Below, in pieces: positions 35,526-43,709 of a stretch of 64,000 nt of DNA; the stretch's first letter is position 1; every line of letters starts with the position of its first letter. Location: the NCBI GenBank assembly GCA_910584605.1, contig CAJUAW010000001.1, positions 13,823-77,822 of the forward strand. The letters are read 5' to 3'. The translations under genes and the position numbers were made by a program. Below the pieces are notes generated by a model. It saw nothing but the letters and a program-made list of their open reading frames with translations, made no database searches and was not told where the DNA came from. This DNA is from an uncultured Oscillospiraceae bacterium (GTDB taxonomy: Bacteria; Bacillota_A; Clostridia; Oscillospirales; Oscillospiraceae).

Positions 35526-36913
35526 GTCTCTCCCTCCATCAGGCGGTCACAGGTCCGGGCCAGCTCCAGCAGCCGGTCCAGATTTTGTTCCAGAAAGCCG
35601 GTGTCATACCGGCCCCGGACAAACTCGGGGTCGTGCATGATCAGGTGGGCCAGCGGCGCGTTGGTGGGGTAGCCCTCGACAATCAGCTCCTCCAGCGCCC
35701 GGCGCATCCGGCGGATGGCCTCCAGCCGGGTGGGGGCGTGGGCCAGCACCTTGGCCGCCAGCGAGTCGTAGTAGGGTGGCACCTCATAGCCGGTGTACAG
35801 GGCGGTGTCCACCCGTACCCCCGGCCCGCCGGGCAGGTGGAGGAAGGTGGTCGTCCCCGGACAGGGCAGAAAATCCCGCTCCGGGTCCTCCGCGTTGATG
35901 CGGCACTCGATGGCGTGGCCCGTCACCCGAACGTCCTCCTGAGTGAAGGACAGGGGCAGACCAGCCGCCACCCGCAGCTGCTCCTTCACCAGATCGATGC
36001 CGGTGACCAGCTCGGTGACCGGGTGTTCCACCTGAATGCGGGTGTTCATCTCGATAAAATAGAAGGCGCCATCGGGGGCCAGGACAAATTCCACCGTCCC
36101 CGCCCCCACGTAGCCCGCCGCCTTTGCGGCGGTCACAGCGGCCTGGCCCATCTCCTCCCGCAGGGCGGGGGTGAGGGCCATGGAGGGGGACTCCTCCACC
36201 AGCTTCTGGCGGCGGCGCTGGATGGAGCAGTCCCGCTCCCCCAGGTGGACCACATGGCCCTGGGTGTCCGCCATGATCTGAAACTCAATGTGCCGGGGGT
36301 TCAGTACCAGCTTTTCCAGGTACATCTCCCCGTCTCCGAAGCAGGCCACCGCCTCAGCCTGGGCCTCCTTGAACCGGGCCTTCAGCTCTCCGGCGGAATC
36401 CACCTGGCGCATGCCCCGGCCTCCGCCTCCGGCGGAGGCCTTCAGCAGCACGGGGTAGCCCACCTGCTCCGCCAGCGCCTCGGCCTGACGGGCGTTCTTC
36501 ACCGGGCCGTCCGACCCGGGCACCACCGGCACCCCAGCCTTCTGCGCCAAAGTCCGGGCGGCCGACTTGCTGCCCAGCTTCCGGATCACGTCCCCGGAGG
36601 GTCCCACATACTTCAGCCCCGCCTGGACGCACCGGTCGGCAAAGTCCGGGTTTTCCGACAGAAAGCCGTAGCCGGGATGGATGGCGTCGCAGCCGGTAGC
36701 CAGGGCGGCGGAGAGGATGGCATCCTGATTCAGGTAGCTGTCCGCCGCCCTGGCCGGGCCGATGCACAGGGAACGGGTGGCCAGCTGGGCGTGGAGGGCG
36801 CTCTCATCCGCCTGGGACCAGACGGCCACCGTCTCCACCCCCAGCTCCCGGCAGGCCCGGATGATCCGCAGGGCGATCTCACCCCGGTTGGCAATCAACA
36901 CACGCTTCAGCAT
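35522..36913 (-). CDS. accC: Biotin carboxylase subunit of acetyl-CoA carboxylase
   Basis: ATP-dependent carboxylation of biotin on AccB. The 463-residue ATP-grasp enzyme has KRVLIANRGEIALRIIRA, the glycine-rich loop KASAGGGGRGMR, EMNTRIQVEHPVTE and the C-terminal biotin carboxylase domain. Its start lies 4 bp after the accB stop, and it overlaps accD by 4 bp. Confidence 0.97.
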   Translation of the reverse strand: MLKRVLIANRGEIALRIIRACRELGVETVAVWSQADESALHAQLATRSLCIGPARAADSYLNQDAILSAALATGCDAIHPGYGFLSENPDFADRCVQAGLKYVGPSGDVIRKLGSKSAARTLAQKAGVPVVPGSDGPVKNARQAEALAEQVGYPVLLKASAGGGGRGMRQVDSAGELKARFKEAQAEAVACFGDGEMYLEKLVLNPRHIEFQIMADTQGHVVHLGERDCSIQRRRQKLVEESPSMALTPALREEMGQAAVTAAKAAGYVGAGTVEFVLAPDGAFYFIEMNTRIQVEHPVTELVTGIDLVKEQLRVAAGLPLSFTQEDVRVTGHAIECRINAEDPERDFLPCPGTTTFLHLPGGPGVRVDTALYTGYEVPPYYDSLAAKVLAHAPTRLEAIRRMRRALEELIVEGYPTNAPLAHLIMHDPEFVRGRYDTGFLEQNLDRLLELARTCDRLMEGET

Positions 36914-36917
36914 TGTC

Positions 36918-37331
36918 TCACACCCTCCGGATGCGGAACAGCGGGGCGCCCACCCCCACCGCCTCGCCGTCCTTCACCAGGACTGCCTCAATGACGCAGT
37001 CGGCGGGGGCGGGGACCTCGCTCATCATTTTCATGGCCTCGATGAGGCACAGGGTATCCCCCTTTTTCACCTGAGCGCCGGCGGTGACATAGGGGGGTTC
37101 CTCCGGAGCGGGGGCGGCGTAGAACACCCCCACCAGGGGCGCGGCCACCGTCTCCCCTGTCTCCTCCGCCTCCTGAACGGGAGGGGCTGGCAGAACGGAG
37201 GGAGCTGCGGCCGCAGGGACCGCTCCCTCCCGCCGCAGGGCTATCCGCTCCCCCTGGTGCTCCCACTCCAGGGCCGTCAGGCCAGAGACGGCAAAGCGGT
37301 CCATCAGAGCGCAAACTTCCTGCAATTCCAT
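36918..37331 (-). CDS. accB: Biotin carboxyl carrier protein
   Basis: A 137-residue carrier. A short N-terminal helical part and an Ala/Pro-rich linker lead to the biotinyl domain, whose lysine lies in IEAMKMMSEV. The Val-Gly-containing thumb typical of AccB is seen as PLVGVFYAAPAP. Start at 37331 (MELQEVCALMDRF); an upstream extension to 37430 overlaps acpP and is rejected. Confidence 0.95.
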   Translation of the reverse strand: MELQEVCALMDRFAVSGLTALEWEHQGERIALRREGAVPAAAAPSVLPAPPVQEAEETGETVAAPLVGVFYAAPAPEEPPYVTAGAQVKKGDTLCLIEAMKMMSEVPAPADCVIEAVLVKDGEAVGVGAPLFRIRRV

Positions 37332-37350
37332 ACAAAGTCTCCCCGGCTCG

Positions 37351-37593
37351 TTACGCCTGTTTGCCTTTAATATAGTCCAGAATGTCCTGGACCGTGTGGA
37401 TCTTTTCCAGGTCCTCGTCTTCGATGCCAACGCCCAGGCTCTCCTGCAGGGCCATGGACAGCTCCACGATCTCCAGGGAGTCGGCCTCCAGGTCCTCCAC
37501 CAGATTGGTCTCCAGCTTGACCTCCTCCGCGTCGCAGCTCAAGGTGCTGACAATGATGTCCCGTACATTCTCAAAGGTGATTTCCATGTTCAT
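37351..37593 (-). CDS. acpP: Acyl carrier protein
   Basis: An acidic 80-residue protein with the phosphopantetheine serine in EDLEADSLEIVELSMALQ. It is the first gene of the fatty-acid operon, so it should be its most abundant product. AAAGGACGG precedes the ATG at 37593. Confidence 0.96.
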   Translation of the reverse strand: MNMEITFENVRDIIVSTLSCDAEEVKLETNLVEDLEADSLEIVELSMALQESLGVGIEDEDLEKIHTVQDILDYIKGKQA

Positions 37594-37636
37594 CGACCGT
37601 CCTTTCTAAATTGGAGCCGCCTCCGGCGGCAGTAAT

Positions 37637-37678
37637 CTCAAGTATTTTATCTAAATATTTTTAACTAAAATACTTGAG
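37637..37678 (-). promoter_or_regulatory. 13-bp inverted repeat operator at the fatty-acid operon start site
   Basis: Perfect arms CTCAAGTATTTTA (37637-37649) and TAAAATACTTGAG (37666-37678) are separated by a 16-bp AT-rich spacer. The upstream arm covers the predicted transcription start. This is where a MarR-type repressor such as the operon-encoded FabT-like protein would act; that link is inferred. Confidence 0.7.
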
Positions 37679-37682
37679 GCTT

Positions 37683-37710
37683 ATTATATGGAACGCCGTC
37701 TCATTGTCAA
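37683..37710 (-). promoter_or_regulatory. Promoter of the fatty-acid operon
   Basis: Consensus TTGACA (37705-37710) and TATAAT (37683-37688) on the minus strand with a 16-bp spacer, the strongest promoter match in the window. Confidence 0.85.
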
Positions 37711-37752
37711 GGGGAATTTTTCCTCCGCCTCTCTTTTCCTCGTTCTTTACAA

Positions 37753-37848
37753 ACGGGGGGCCGGATTCCCCCCGTCCTTTTCCGATTTTCACAACGCCGC
37801 CCTGGGGTATGAGTTCCGGGGAACCGGCGCAAACTGTTCAGGGCGGCG
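37753..37848. other. Structured segment between divergent fab and pts promoters
   Basis: Two strong inverted repeats lie where no gene ends: ACGGGGGG/CCCCCCGT (37753-37775, followed by CCTTTTCC), and CGCCGCCCTG (37795-37804) pairing perfectly with CAGGGCGGCG (37839-37848) around an inner GTTCC/GGAAC hairpin. No coding signal was seen. It could be a small RNA, a transcription insulator, or repeat debris. Confidence 0.4.
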
Positions 37849-37912
37849 GCTCCGATGACCAGTTCTGACGAGTATGGATCGCTTTCGATTCAATCTGAAG
37901 GGGGCAAGGTAC

Positions 37913-37941
37913 TGGACAAAATCATCCAAGTTTGATATAGT
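37913..37941 (+). promoter_or_regulatory. ptsHI promoter
   Basis: TGGACA (37913-37918), 17-bp spacer and TATAGT (37936-37941). The predicted leader is about 175 nt, GC-rich, with no obvious reading frame. Confidence 0.65.
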
Positions 37942-38123
37942 AAGTTTACCTGCACGGCAGGAGGATTTTCCCCTGCGAACGCACACCGCTTAAGCGCCGC
38001 CGCAGGACCGGCCCGCGCCGCTCCCCGTCATCCGCCTGCGCCCCGGCCAGCGGTCTGGAGCTTACATGTACAGAAGCTTCGGAGTGCATCTCCAGCGAAA
38101 TAAAGTCAGAAAGGAAGATTCCC

Positions 38124-38387
38124 ATGAAAGAATTCCAGTACACCATCACCGATCCCATCGGCGTCCACGCCCGTCCCGCCGGACTGCTGGCCAAGGCCGC
38201 CAAGGGGCTGGACAGCACCATCACCATCACCAAGGCGGACGGCAGCAAGTCCGCAGCCGCCACCAAGCTCATGGCCATCATGGGCATGGGCATCAAATCC
38301 GGCGAGACCGTCAAGGTCACCGTGGAGGGCGGCAGCGAGGAGGCCAACTGCGCCGCCATGGAGCAGTTCTTCAAAGAGAATCTGTAA
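38124..38387 (+). CDS. ptsH: Phosphocarrier protein HPr
   Basis: An 87-residue PTS carrier that passes phosphate from enzyme I to EIIA domains such as that of MtlA. The active His15 lies in GVHARPAG. The usual Firmicute regulatory Ser46 is not conserved: alignment on the following MGxGI segment puts Lys48 of ATKLMAIMGMGI at that position. This HPr may therefore not be a substrate for HPr kinase in the classic way. It precedes ptsI, with an intervening hairpin. AGAAAGGAAG precedes the ATG. Confidence 0.93.
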   Translation: MKEFQYTITDPIGVHARPAGLLAKAAKGLDSTITITKADGSKSAAATKLMAIMGMGIKSGETVKVTVEGGSEEANCAAMEQFFKENL

Positions 38388-38396
38388 AACGCCATG

Positions 38397-38430
38397 CAGG
38401 GGCGTCTGCCTCCACTGGCAGGCGCCCCTG
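38397..38430 (+). terminator. Partial terminator between ptsH and ptsI
   Basis: A 14-bp stem with one G-T pair (38397-38410 with 38417-38430) is followed by only TTTG. It probably reduces ptsI relative to ptsH, matching the usual excess of HPr over enzyme I. Confidence 0.6.
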
Positions 38431-38460
38431 TTTGAGGATAAAAACAAGGAGGAGTATGTC

Positions 38461-40116
38461 ATGATCGTAATGCAGGGTAAAGGCGTGTCCAGGGGCGTCG
38501 CAAACGGCCCGATTTATTTTTTCCAGCGCTCCAGCACCACCATCTCCGACGCCCCCGCCGCCGACCTTGAGGCAGAGAAGCAGCGCATCACCGCCGCCCA
38601 GGAGAAGTCCATTGAGCAGTTGAACGCCTTAGCCGATCAGGCACGGGAGGAGACCGGGGAGGAGACCGCCATTCTCTTTGAGACCCACGCCATGTTCGTG
38701 GAGGACGAGGACTATGTGGACTGCATGATGAACACCCTCACCGAGCGGGGCTGCTGCGCCGAGAAGGCGGTGGAGACCGCCGGCGAGGAGTTCTCCGCTA
38801 TGCTGGCCGCCATGGACGACGCCTACATGCAGGCCCGGGCCGCCGACATCAAGGACGTCACCCGCCGCATCCTCAACAACCTGATGGGCATTGCCGACGG
38901 CGGCATCGACTCCGATGTGCCGGTCATCCTGGCCGCCGACGATCTGGCCCCCTCCGAGACCCTCCAGCTGGATAAGAGCAAGATCCTGGGCTTCATCACC
39001 CAGGGCGGCTCCAGCAACAGCCACACCGCCATCCTGGCCCGCACCATGGGCATCCCCGCTATCTGCGGCCTGGGGGACGCACTGAAGCCGGAGCAGGCCG
39101 GCCGGGAGGCTTACATCGACGGCGAGACTGGCCAGGTGGCGATTGAGCCCGACGACATCACCCTGTCCGCTTACCAGGCCAAGCAGGAGAAGCAGCGGGA
39201 GATGAAGGAGCTGATGGAGACCATGAAGGGCCAGCAGGACGTCACCCTGGACGGCCGGGAGATGATGGTCTACTGCAACATCGGCTCCCCTGAGGACGTG
39301 GCCGCGGTGCTGTCCAACGACGGCCAGGGTATCGGCCTGTTCCGCTCCGAGTTCCTTTACCTGGCCGCCAGCGACTACCCCTCCGAGGACGACCAGTTCA
39401 ACGCCTACAAGCAGGTAGCCGCCGCCATGGGGGGCAAACGGGTGGTCATCCGCACCCTGGACATCGGCGCAGACAAGCAGGTGGACTACTTTGAGATGCG
39501 CAAGGAAGAGAACCCCGCCTTGGGCGTCCGGGCCATCCGCATCTGCCTGAACCGGCCCGAGGTCTTCCGCACCCAGCTGCGGGCCCTGTACCGGGCCTCC
39601 GCCTACGGCAAGGTGGCCATCATGTTCCCCATGATCACCTCGGTGTGGGAGGTAAAGGAGTGCAAGCGGGCCTGTCAGAAGGTGATGGCCGAGCTGGACG
39701 CCGAAGGCATCCCCTACAACAAGGACACCGAGCTCGGCATTATGATCGAGACCCCCGCCTCCGTCCTGGTGGCCGAGGAGCTGGCCCGGGAGGTGGACTT
39801 CTTCTCCGTAGGCACCAACGACCTGACCCAGTACACCCTGGCCTGCGACCGCCAGGCCAACGACCTGGGTAAGTTCTTCGATCCCCATCACCCCGCCGTC
39901 CTCCGGGCGCTAAAGCTCGCCACCGATGCCGCCCACAAGGCCGGCATCTGGATCGGCATCTGCGGCGAGCTGGGAGCCGATCTGGAGCTGCTGGAGACCT
40001 TCCTGGCCATCGGCATCGACGAGCTGTCCGTCTCCCCCACCTCGGTCCTGCCCCTGCGGGCGGAGATCCGGAAGTCCATCGCCAAGACCTGCACCCTGGA
40101 AAAGCTGGAGTGCTGA
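38461..40116 (+). CDS. ptsI: Phosphoenolpyruvate-protein phosphotransferase (enzyme I)
   Basis: Transfers phosphate from PEP to HPr. The 551 residues carry the phospho-His188 in TQGGSSNSHTAILAR, the PEP-binding FRSEFLYL and GIMIETPAS segments, and a C-terminal ICGELGAD cysteine. The protein is slightly shorter than the usual 570. AAGGAGGAG precedes the ATG. It is in an operon with ptsH. Confidence 0.96.
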   Translation: MIVMQGKGVSRGVANGPIYFFQRSSTTISDAPAADLEAEKQRITAAQEKSIEQLNALADQAREETGEETAILFETHAMFVEDEDYVDCMMNTLTERGCCAEKAVETAGEEFSAMLAAMDDAYMQARAADIKDVTRRILNNLMGIADGGIDSDVPVILAADDLAPSETLQLDKSKILGFITQGGSSNSHTAILARTMGIPAICGLGDALKPEQAGREAYIDGETGQVAIEPDDITLSAYQAKQEKQREMKELMETMKGQQDVTLDGREMMVYCNIGSPEDVAAVLSNDGQGIGLFRSEFLYLAASDYPSEDDQFNAYKQVAAAMGGKRVVIRTLDIGADKQVDYFEMRKEENPALGVRAIRICLNRPEVFRTQLRALYRASAYGKVAIMFPMITSVWEVKECKRACQKVMAELDAEGIPYNKDTELGIMIETPASVLVAEELAREVDFFSVGTNDLTQYTLACDRQANDLGKFFDPHHPAVLRALKLATDAAHKAGIWIGICGELGADLELLETFLAIGIDELSVSPTSVLPLRAEIRKSIAKTCTLEKLEC

Positions 40117-40135
40117 GCGTCCGGCCTGATCAATG

Positions 40136-40184
40136 AGTATCAGCGAGCCGTCCACCTTGTACGGGTGGACGGCTCGCTGATACT
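40136..40184. repeat. Perfect 21-bp inverted repeat between convergent genes
   Basis: Arms 40136-40156 and 40164-40184 are exact reverse complements around a 7-nt TTGTACG loop. No T-tract follows on either strand, so it is not a normal intrinsic terminator, although it sits where one is expected between ptsI and the 80-residue gene. Confidence 0.75.
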
Positions 40185-40205
40185 ATGCGGCAAAAAAACG
40201 GCCGT

Positions 40206-40448
40206 TTACTCTGTGCCCAGCGTCTGGATCAGAAGGTTGCGCAGGGAGATGGCGCTCTGCCGGTTCATGACGATGGAGGCCACCGTGTCGGCGGCGGGGG
40301 TGGCCACGTTCTCAATCCCGCCCTGGGCGTTGACCGTTATGGCGTTCTCCATATACTTGTAAGAAATGTCCAGGGTGACCTCCAGCAGCTCCCCCTCCTT
40401 GTCTGATACCTTGCGCAGGCCAAAGGCGTTGGCATATTCCGGTCTCAT
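40206..40448 (-). CDS. Small conserved-looking protein of unknown function
   Basis: An 80-residue soluble protein starting MRPEYANAFGLRKVSDKEGE, with mixed alpha/beta character (DISYKYMENAITVN) and no signal peptide or membrane segment. I prefer the ATG at 40448 because AAAGGAG lies nine bases upstream; a TTG two codons earlier is too close to it. It follows the NUDIX gene by 68 bp in the same direction and may be the last gene of the two-component/HtrA operon. Not recognised. Confidence 0.65.
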   Translation of the reverse strand: MRPEYANAFGLRKVSDKEGELLEVTLDISYKYMENAITVNAQGGIENVATPAADTVASIVMNRQSAISLRNLLIQTLGTE

Positions 40449-40516
40449 TTGCAAAAACTCCTTTCATCATTACGGTTGTTTGGCTCCCCGCCGCAGGGGA
40501 CAGGGGAGCATATTGA

Positions 40517-40981
40517 TCAGATGGTCCTCCCGTTGAGGACCGCTCCGGCCAGTCTGTCCCCCTCGTAGCAGACCTTCAGGGAGAAAAAGGGGGCCTCCTG
40601 CTGCAGCAGGTCCAGGAAGATGGCGTCCCCCTCCCAATGGGGCAGCTCCAGGAGCCGGTCCCGGTGAACCCATTCCAGTACGCCCTCGTCGCACTCCTTC
40701 AGTTCCCCGATGAAGCCATCGGCGGTGAACAGATGCATATACTCGGTGGGCCAGCGGTCGGAGACAAAGGTGACGATCCCCCGGTAGCGGTAATCGGTGA
40801 GAATCAGGCCGGTCTCCTCCTCCACCTCCCGGAGCAGGCAGTCCTCCGGACTCTCTCGATCCAGGAATTTCCCCCCGATGCCGATCCACTTGTCCTTGTT
40901 CAGGTCGTTCTCCTTCTTCACCCGGTGGAGCATCAAGTACTCTTCTCCCCGCTGAATATAGCACAGGGTCGTATTTATCAT
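40517..40981 (-). CDS. NUDIX hydrolase (MutT-like)
   Basis: A 154-residue nucleotide pyrophosphatase. The NUDIX box reads GGKFLDRESPEDCLLREVEE with ETG following, matching G-x5-E-x7-REUxEExGU. It may clean oxidised nucleotides (8-oxo-dGTP) or another nucleoside diphosphate derivative; the substrate cannot be read from sequence. Its start overlaps the HtrA gene stop by 4 bp, so it belongs to the stress operon. Confidence 0.92.
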   Translation of the reverse strand: MINTTLCYIQRGEEYLMLHRVKKENDLNKDKWIGIGGKFLDRESPEDCLLREVEEETGLILTDYRYRGIVTFVSDRWPTEYMHLFTADGFIGELKECDEGVLEWVHRDRLLELPHWEGDAIFLDLLQQEAPFFSLKVCYEGDRLAGAVLNGRTI

Positions 40982-42219
40982 GCCTCAATCAGCTCCACTT
41001 CAACCGTATAGTATTCCCCATCCCGCAGATAGGTCAGTTCTACCACGTCCCCTGCGCCCAGGGACAGCTTGAGCTGAGTCAGGTCCTGAATGCCGGTGAC
41101 AGGCTGGCCGCCGGCCGCCAGGATCACGTCGCCGTCCCGCAGGCCCTTGACCCAGGCGTCGCTGGTCTTCTCCACCTCCACCAGCTGCAGCCCGCCGCCC
41201 TCCAGCGGCACGGTGCTCACCGTAAAGCCGAACACGCCGGCCCGGACCTTCTCCCCGGCGATGAGGCGGTCGGCCACATACTTCACCCGCTGGGAGGGGA
41301 TGGCGAACCCCAGCCCCTCGGCGGAGCCGTCCTCGGTGACGATTTTGATGGTGTTGATGCCCATCACCTGACCGTACTGATCCAGCAGCGGCCCGCCGGA
41401 GTTGCCGAAGTTGATGGCGGCGCTGGTCTGGATCAGCACCATGGTGATGCCGTCCACCTCCACGGACCGGCACAGCGCGGAGACGATGCCATCTGTAAAG
41501 GTGGCCCGGTAGCCCAGGGAGTCCCCCAGAGCGGCCACCGGCTCCCCGATGCGCAGGGTGTTGGAGTCCCCAAACCGGGCGGGGGCGAGGCCGCTGGCCT
41601 CCACCTTCAGCACCGCCAGATCCTCCATCGCGTCGAAGCCCACCAGGCTGGCGGGCAGGACCCGGTTATCGTGGAGGGTGACGCTGACCGCCTTGGCCCC
41701 GGCCACCACGTGGGCGTTGGTGATGAGATAGCCGTCCTCTGTCAGCACCACGCCGCTGCCGGAGCTGAGACCCTCCGGCGTCAGCGACTCAATGGACACC
41801 GTAGAGGGCAGGGTCCGCTCATAGATCTGGGTGTAGCTCAGCGGAACTCCCTGGGGAGGAAGGAGCTCCACCGTCACCCCCGTCCCGGTCTCCGCCTTGG
41901 GGATGGAGGGGGGCGTATTGTCCAGCTCGCTGTTTTGCGGGCGGTAGTCGTCTCCGTAGGAGTGGAAGCGGTCCCCGCCGCTCCACTGGCTCACCGCTCT
42001 CCAGGCAAAATACCGCTCCAGCAGGCCCACAGAGACGCAGACCGCCAAAATCAGGGCCAGCAGGCCCACATAGCGGGGCCACCGCCGCCTCTGGCGCACC
42101 CGCAGCACGGGGCGCCGGGGCGCCGGCTCCGGGATTCGGACGGCGGGGGGATCAGGCAGCTCCCGTTCCGGATGCTCCCAGGCGCCGCCCTGCCACAGGC
42201 CGTTTGTTCGCTTGTCCAT
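40978..42219 (-). CDS. HtrA/DegP-like membrane-anchored serine protease with PDZ domain
   Basis: A 413-residue envelope protease. A proline/arginine-rich cytoplasmic N-terminus (1-48) leads to one membrane anchor (about 50-68), a trypsin-like domain with the triad His170 (TNAHVV), Asp200 (AMEDLAVL) and Ser274 (GNSGGPL), and one C-terminal PDZ domain (about 310-410). It degrades or refolds misfolded exported proteins. It lies 18 bp after the histidine kinase gene, as in envelope-stress systems where a two-component regulator controls htrA. Confidence 0.93.
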   Translation of the reverse strand: MDKRTNGLWQGGAWEHPERELPDPPAVRIPEPAPRRPVLRVRQRRRWPRYVGLLALILAVCVSVGLLERYFAWRAVSQWSGGDRFHSYGDDYRPQNSELDNTPPSIPKAETGTGVTVELLPPQGVPLSYTQIYERTLPSTVSIESLTPEGLSSGSGVVLTEDGYLITNAHVVAGAKAVSVTLHDNRVLPASLVGFDAMEDLAVLKVEASGLAPARFGDSNTLRIGEPVAALGDSLGYRATFTDGIVSALCRSVEVDGITMVLIQTSAAINFGNSGGPLLDQYGQVMGINTIKIVTEDGSAEGLGFAIPSQRVKYVADRLIAGEKVRAGVFGFTVSTVPLEGGGLQLVEVEKTSDAWVKGLRDGDVILAAGGQPVTGIQDLTQLKLSLGAGDVVELTYLRDGEYYTVEVELIEA

Positions 42220-42237
42220 AATAACACCTCCGGAGGA

Positions 42238-43680
42238 TCAGGCCAGCGTCAGGGTAAAATGGAACTGGGTCACCCCGTCCTCGCTGGTGACAGTGATGGT
42301 TTCCTTTAGGTTGCCCAAAATCGTCTTTACGATATACAGCCCCAGGCCCACGCCCTCCCGGTCCATAGAGCGGGAGTAGTCCGCCTTGTGGAACCGCTCA
42401 AAGAGCAGGGGCAGCTCCTCCGGCGGGATGGTGGCCCCCAGGTTGCGGATTCTGGTGTGGGCCTTGCCGTCCTTTTTGGTGATCTGCACGGTGATGGCGG
42501 TGCCGGGAGCGGCGAACTTAGCCGCGTTGTCCAGCAGGTTATAGCACACCTGGGTGATGGAGTCCGGGTCGCCCCACACCATCAGCTTGTCCTCCGGCAT
42601 CTGGACCTCCACATCCAGCTGCCGGTCGGTGATCTTGGTCTCCAGGCTGATGAGCACCCGGGACATCACCTCGGTGAGGTCGAAGGTCTCCTGGGCGGTG
42701 ACGGTGCTCTCCGCCAGGGCGTTGAGCCGGGACAGGTCCAGCATCCGCCGCACCAGCCGGCTGAGCCGCCGGGTCTCCGACACCACGATCTCCAGCGACT
42801 CCCGCTCCCGCTCCGGCGGGATGGTGCCGTCCAGAATCCCCTCGGCAAAGCCGGCGATGGTGGTCATGGGGGTCTTCAGCTCGTGGGAAACGTTGGCGAT
42901 GAACTCCGCCCGCTGGCTCTCCACCTTCTCCAGGGAGTTTGCCATGGAGTTGAACGCCTCCGCCAGATCGCTGACCTCGTCCCCCCGGTCCTCGTAACCG
43001 GTGACCCGCATGTCAAATTCCCCCTGGCCGAACTTCCGGGCGGCCTCCGCCATCTCGATCAGGGGACGGGTCTGATAGGCGGAGGTGAGGGTGCTGGCGA
43101 TGACTGAGATGAGAAACACCACCACCGCCGAGAAGAAGAAGATGGTGGCGGTGGACGACCACATCTCGTTCAGGTTGGAGGCGCTGGCCCCCACCAGGAT
43201 GATCCCCTGGGTGACCGTCAGGGAGCCGATCTGGTTGATCACCGGCAGGGCGGAGGTGTACCGCCGCTCCGGGTAGATGCCCCCCAGGCTGGTCATGCCG
43301 TTGTAGGTTCCGGTGGTCCGAACCTGCTCCACCACATCCTCCGGGAGCTGGCCGGCGTTGTCCATAACAAACTGACTGCCGTCAGTGGCAAAGAGGATCG
43401 TTCCCGTGCTGTCGGCCACAATGATGTGGGAGTTGGAGATCATGGCGATGGAGGCCATATAGCTGCTGTAGAACTCATCCTGCACATCCAGCGTAAGGTA
43501 GCGCCGGTAGTAGGTGGAAGTAAAGCTGGCGATGTAACCCGCGTTGCGGATCACCGAGTCCCGGGTCTCCCCGATGATATAGCGGTAGGACAGCAGCATA
43601 AAGGCCCCGGCCAGCAGAGTGAAGGAGAGCAGCATGATGCTCACCATCATGGTCAATTGGCGCCGGTAGAGGGAACGCAT
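42238..43680 (-). CDS. Sensor histidine kinase
   Basis: A 480-residue membrane kinase: TM1 (about 10-31), an extracytoplasmic sensor domain (about 33-170), TM2 (about 176-198), HAMP (about 200-252), HisKA with phospho-His266 in FIANVSHELKTPMT, and a HATPase_c domain (YNLLDNAAKFA N-box, VGLGLYIVKTIL G-box). It presumably phosphorylates the response regulator encoded 29 bp upstream. The signal is unknown; placement with HtrA suggests envelope or secretion stress. Confidence 0.95.
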   Translation of the reverse strand: MRSLYRRQLTMMVSIMLLSFTLLAGAFMLLSYRYIIGETRDSVIRNAGYIASFTSTYYRRYLTLDVQDEFYSSYMASIAMISNSHIIVADSTGTILFATDGSQFVMDNAGQLPEDVVEQVRTTGTYNGMTSLGGIYPERRYTSALPVINQIGSLTVTQGIILVGASASNLNEMWSSTATIFFFSAVVVFLISVIASTLTSAYQTRPLIEMAEAARKFGQGEFDMRVTGYEDRGDEVSDLAEAFNSMANSLEKVESQRAEFIANVSHELKTPMTTIAGFAEGILDGTIPPERERESLEIVVSETRRLSRLVRRMLDLSRLNALAESTVTAQETFDLTEVMSRVLISLETKITDRQLDVEVQMPEDKLMVWGDPDSITQVCYNLLDNAAKFAAPGTAITVQITKKDGKAHTRIRNLGATIPPEELPLLFERFHKADYSRSMDREGVGLGLYIVKTILGNLKETITVTSEDGVTQFHFTLTLA

Positions 43681-43709
43681 CCCGGCTCACCGTCCTTTCT
43701 AAAACACGT

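Noticed and set aside
37789..37986. Minus-strand 65-codon frame upstream of ptsH
   Set aside because: Overlaps the ptsHI promoter and the structured segment; no ribosome site or family match.
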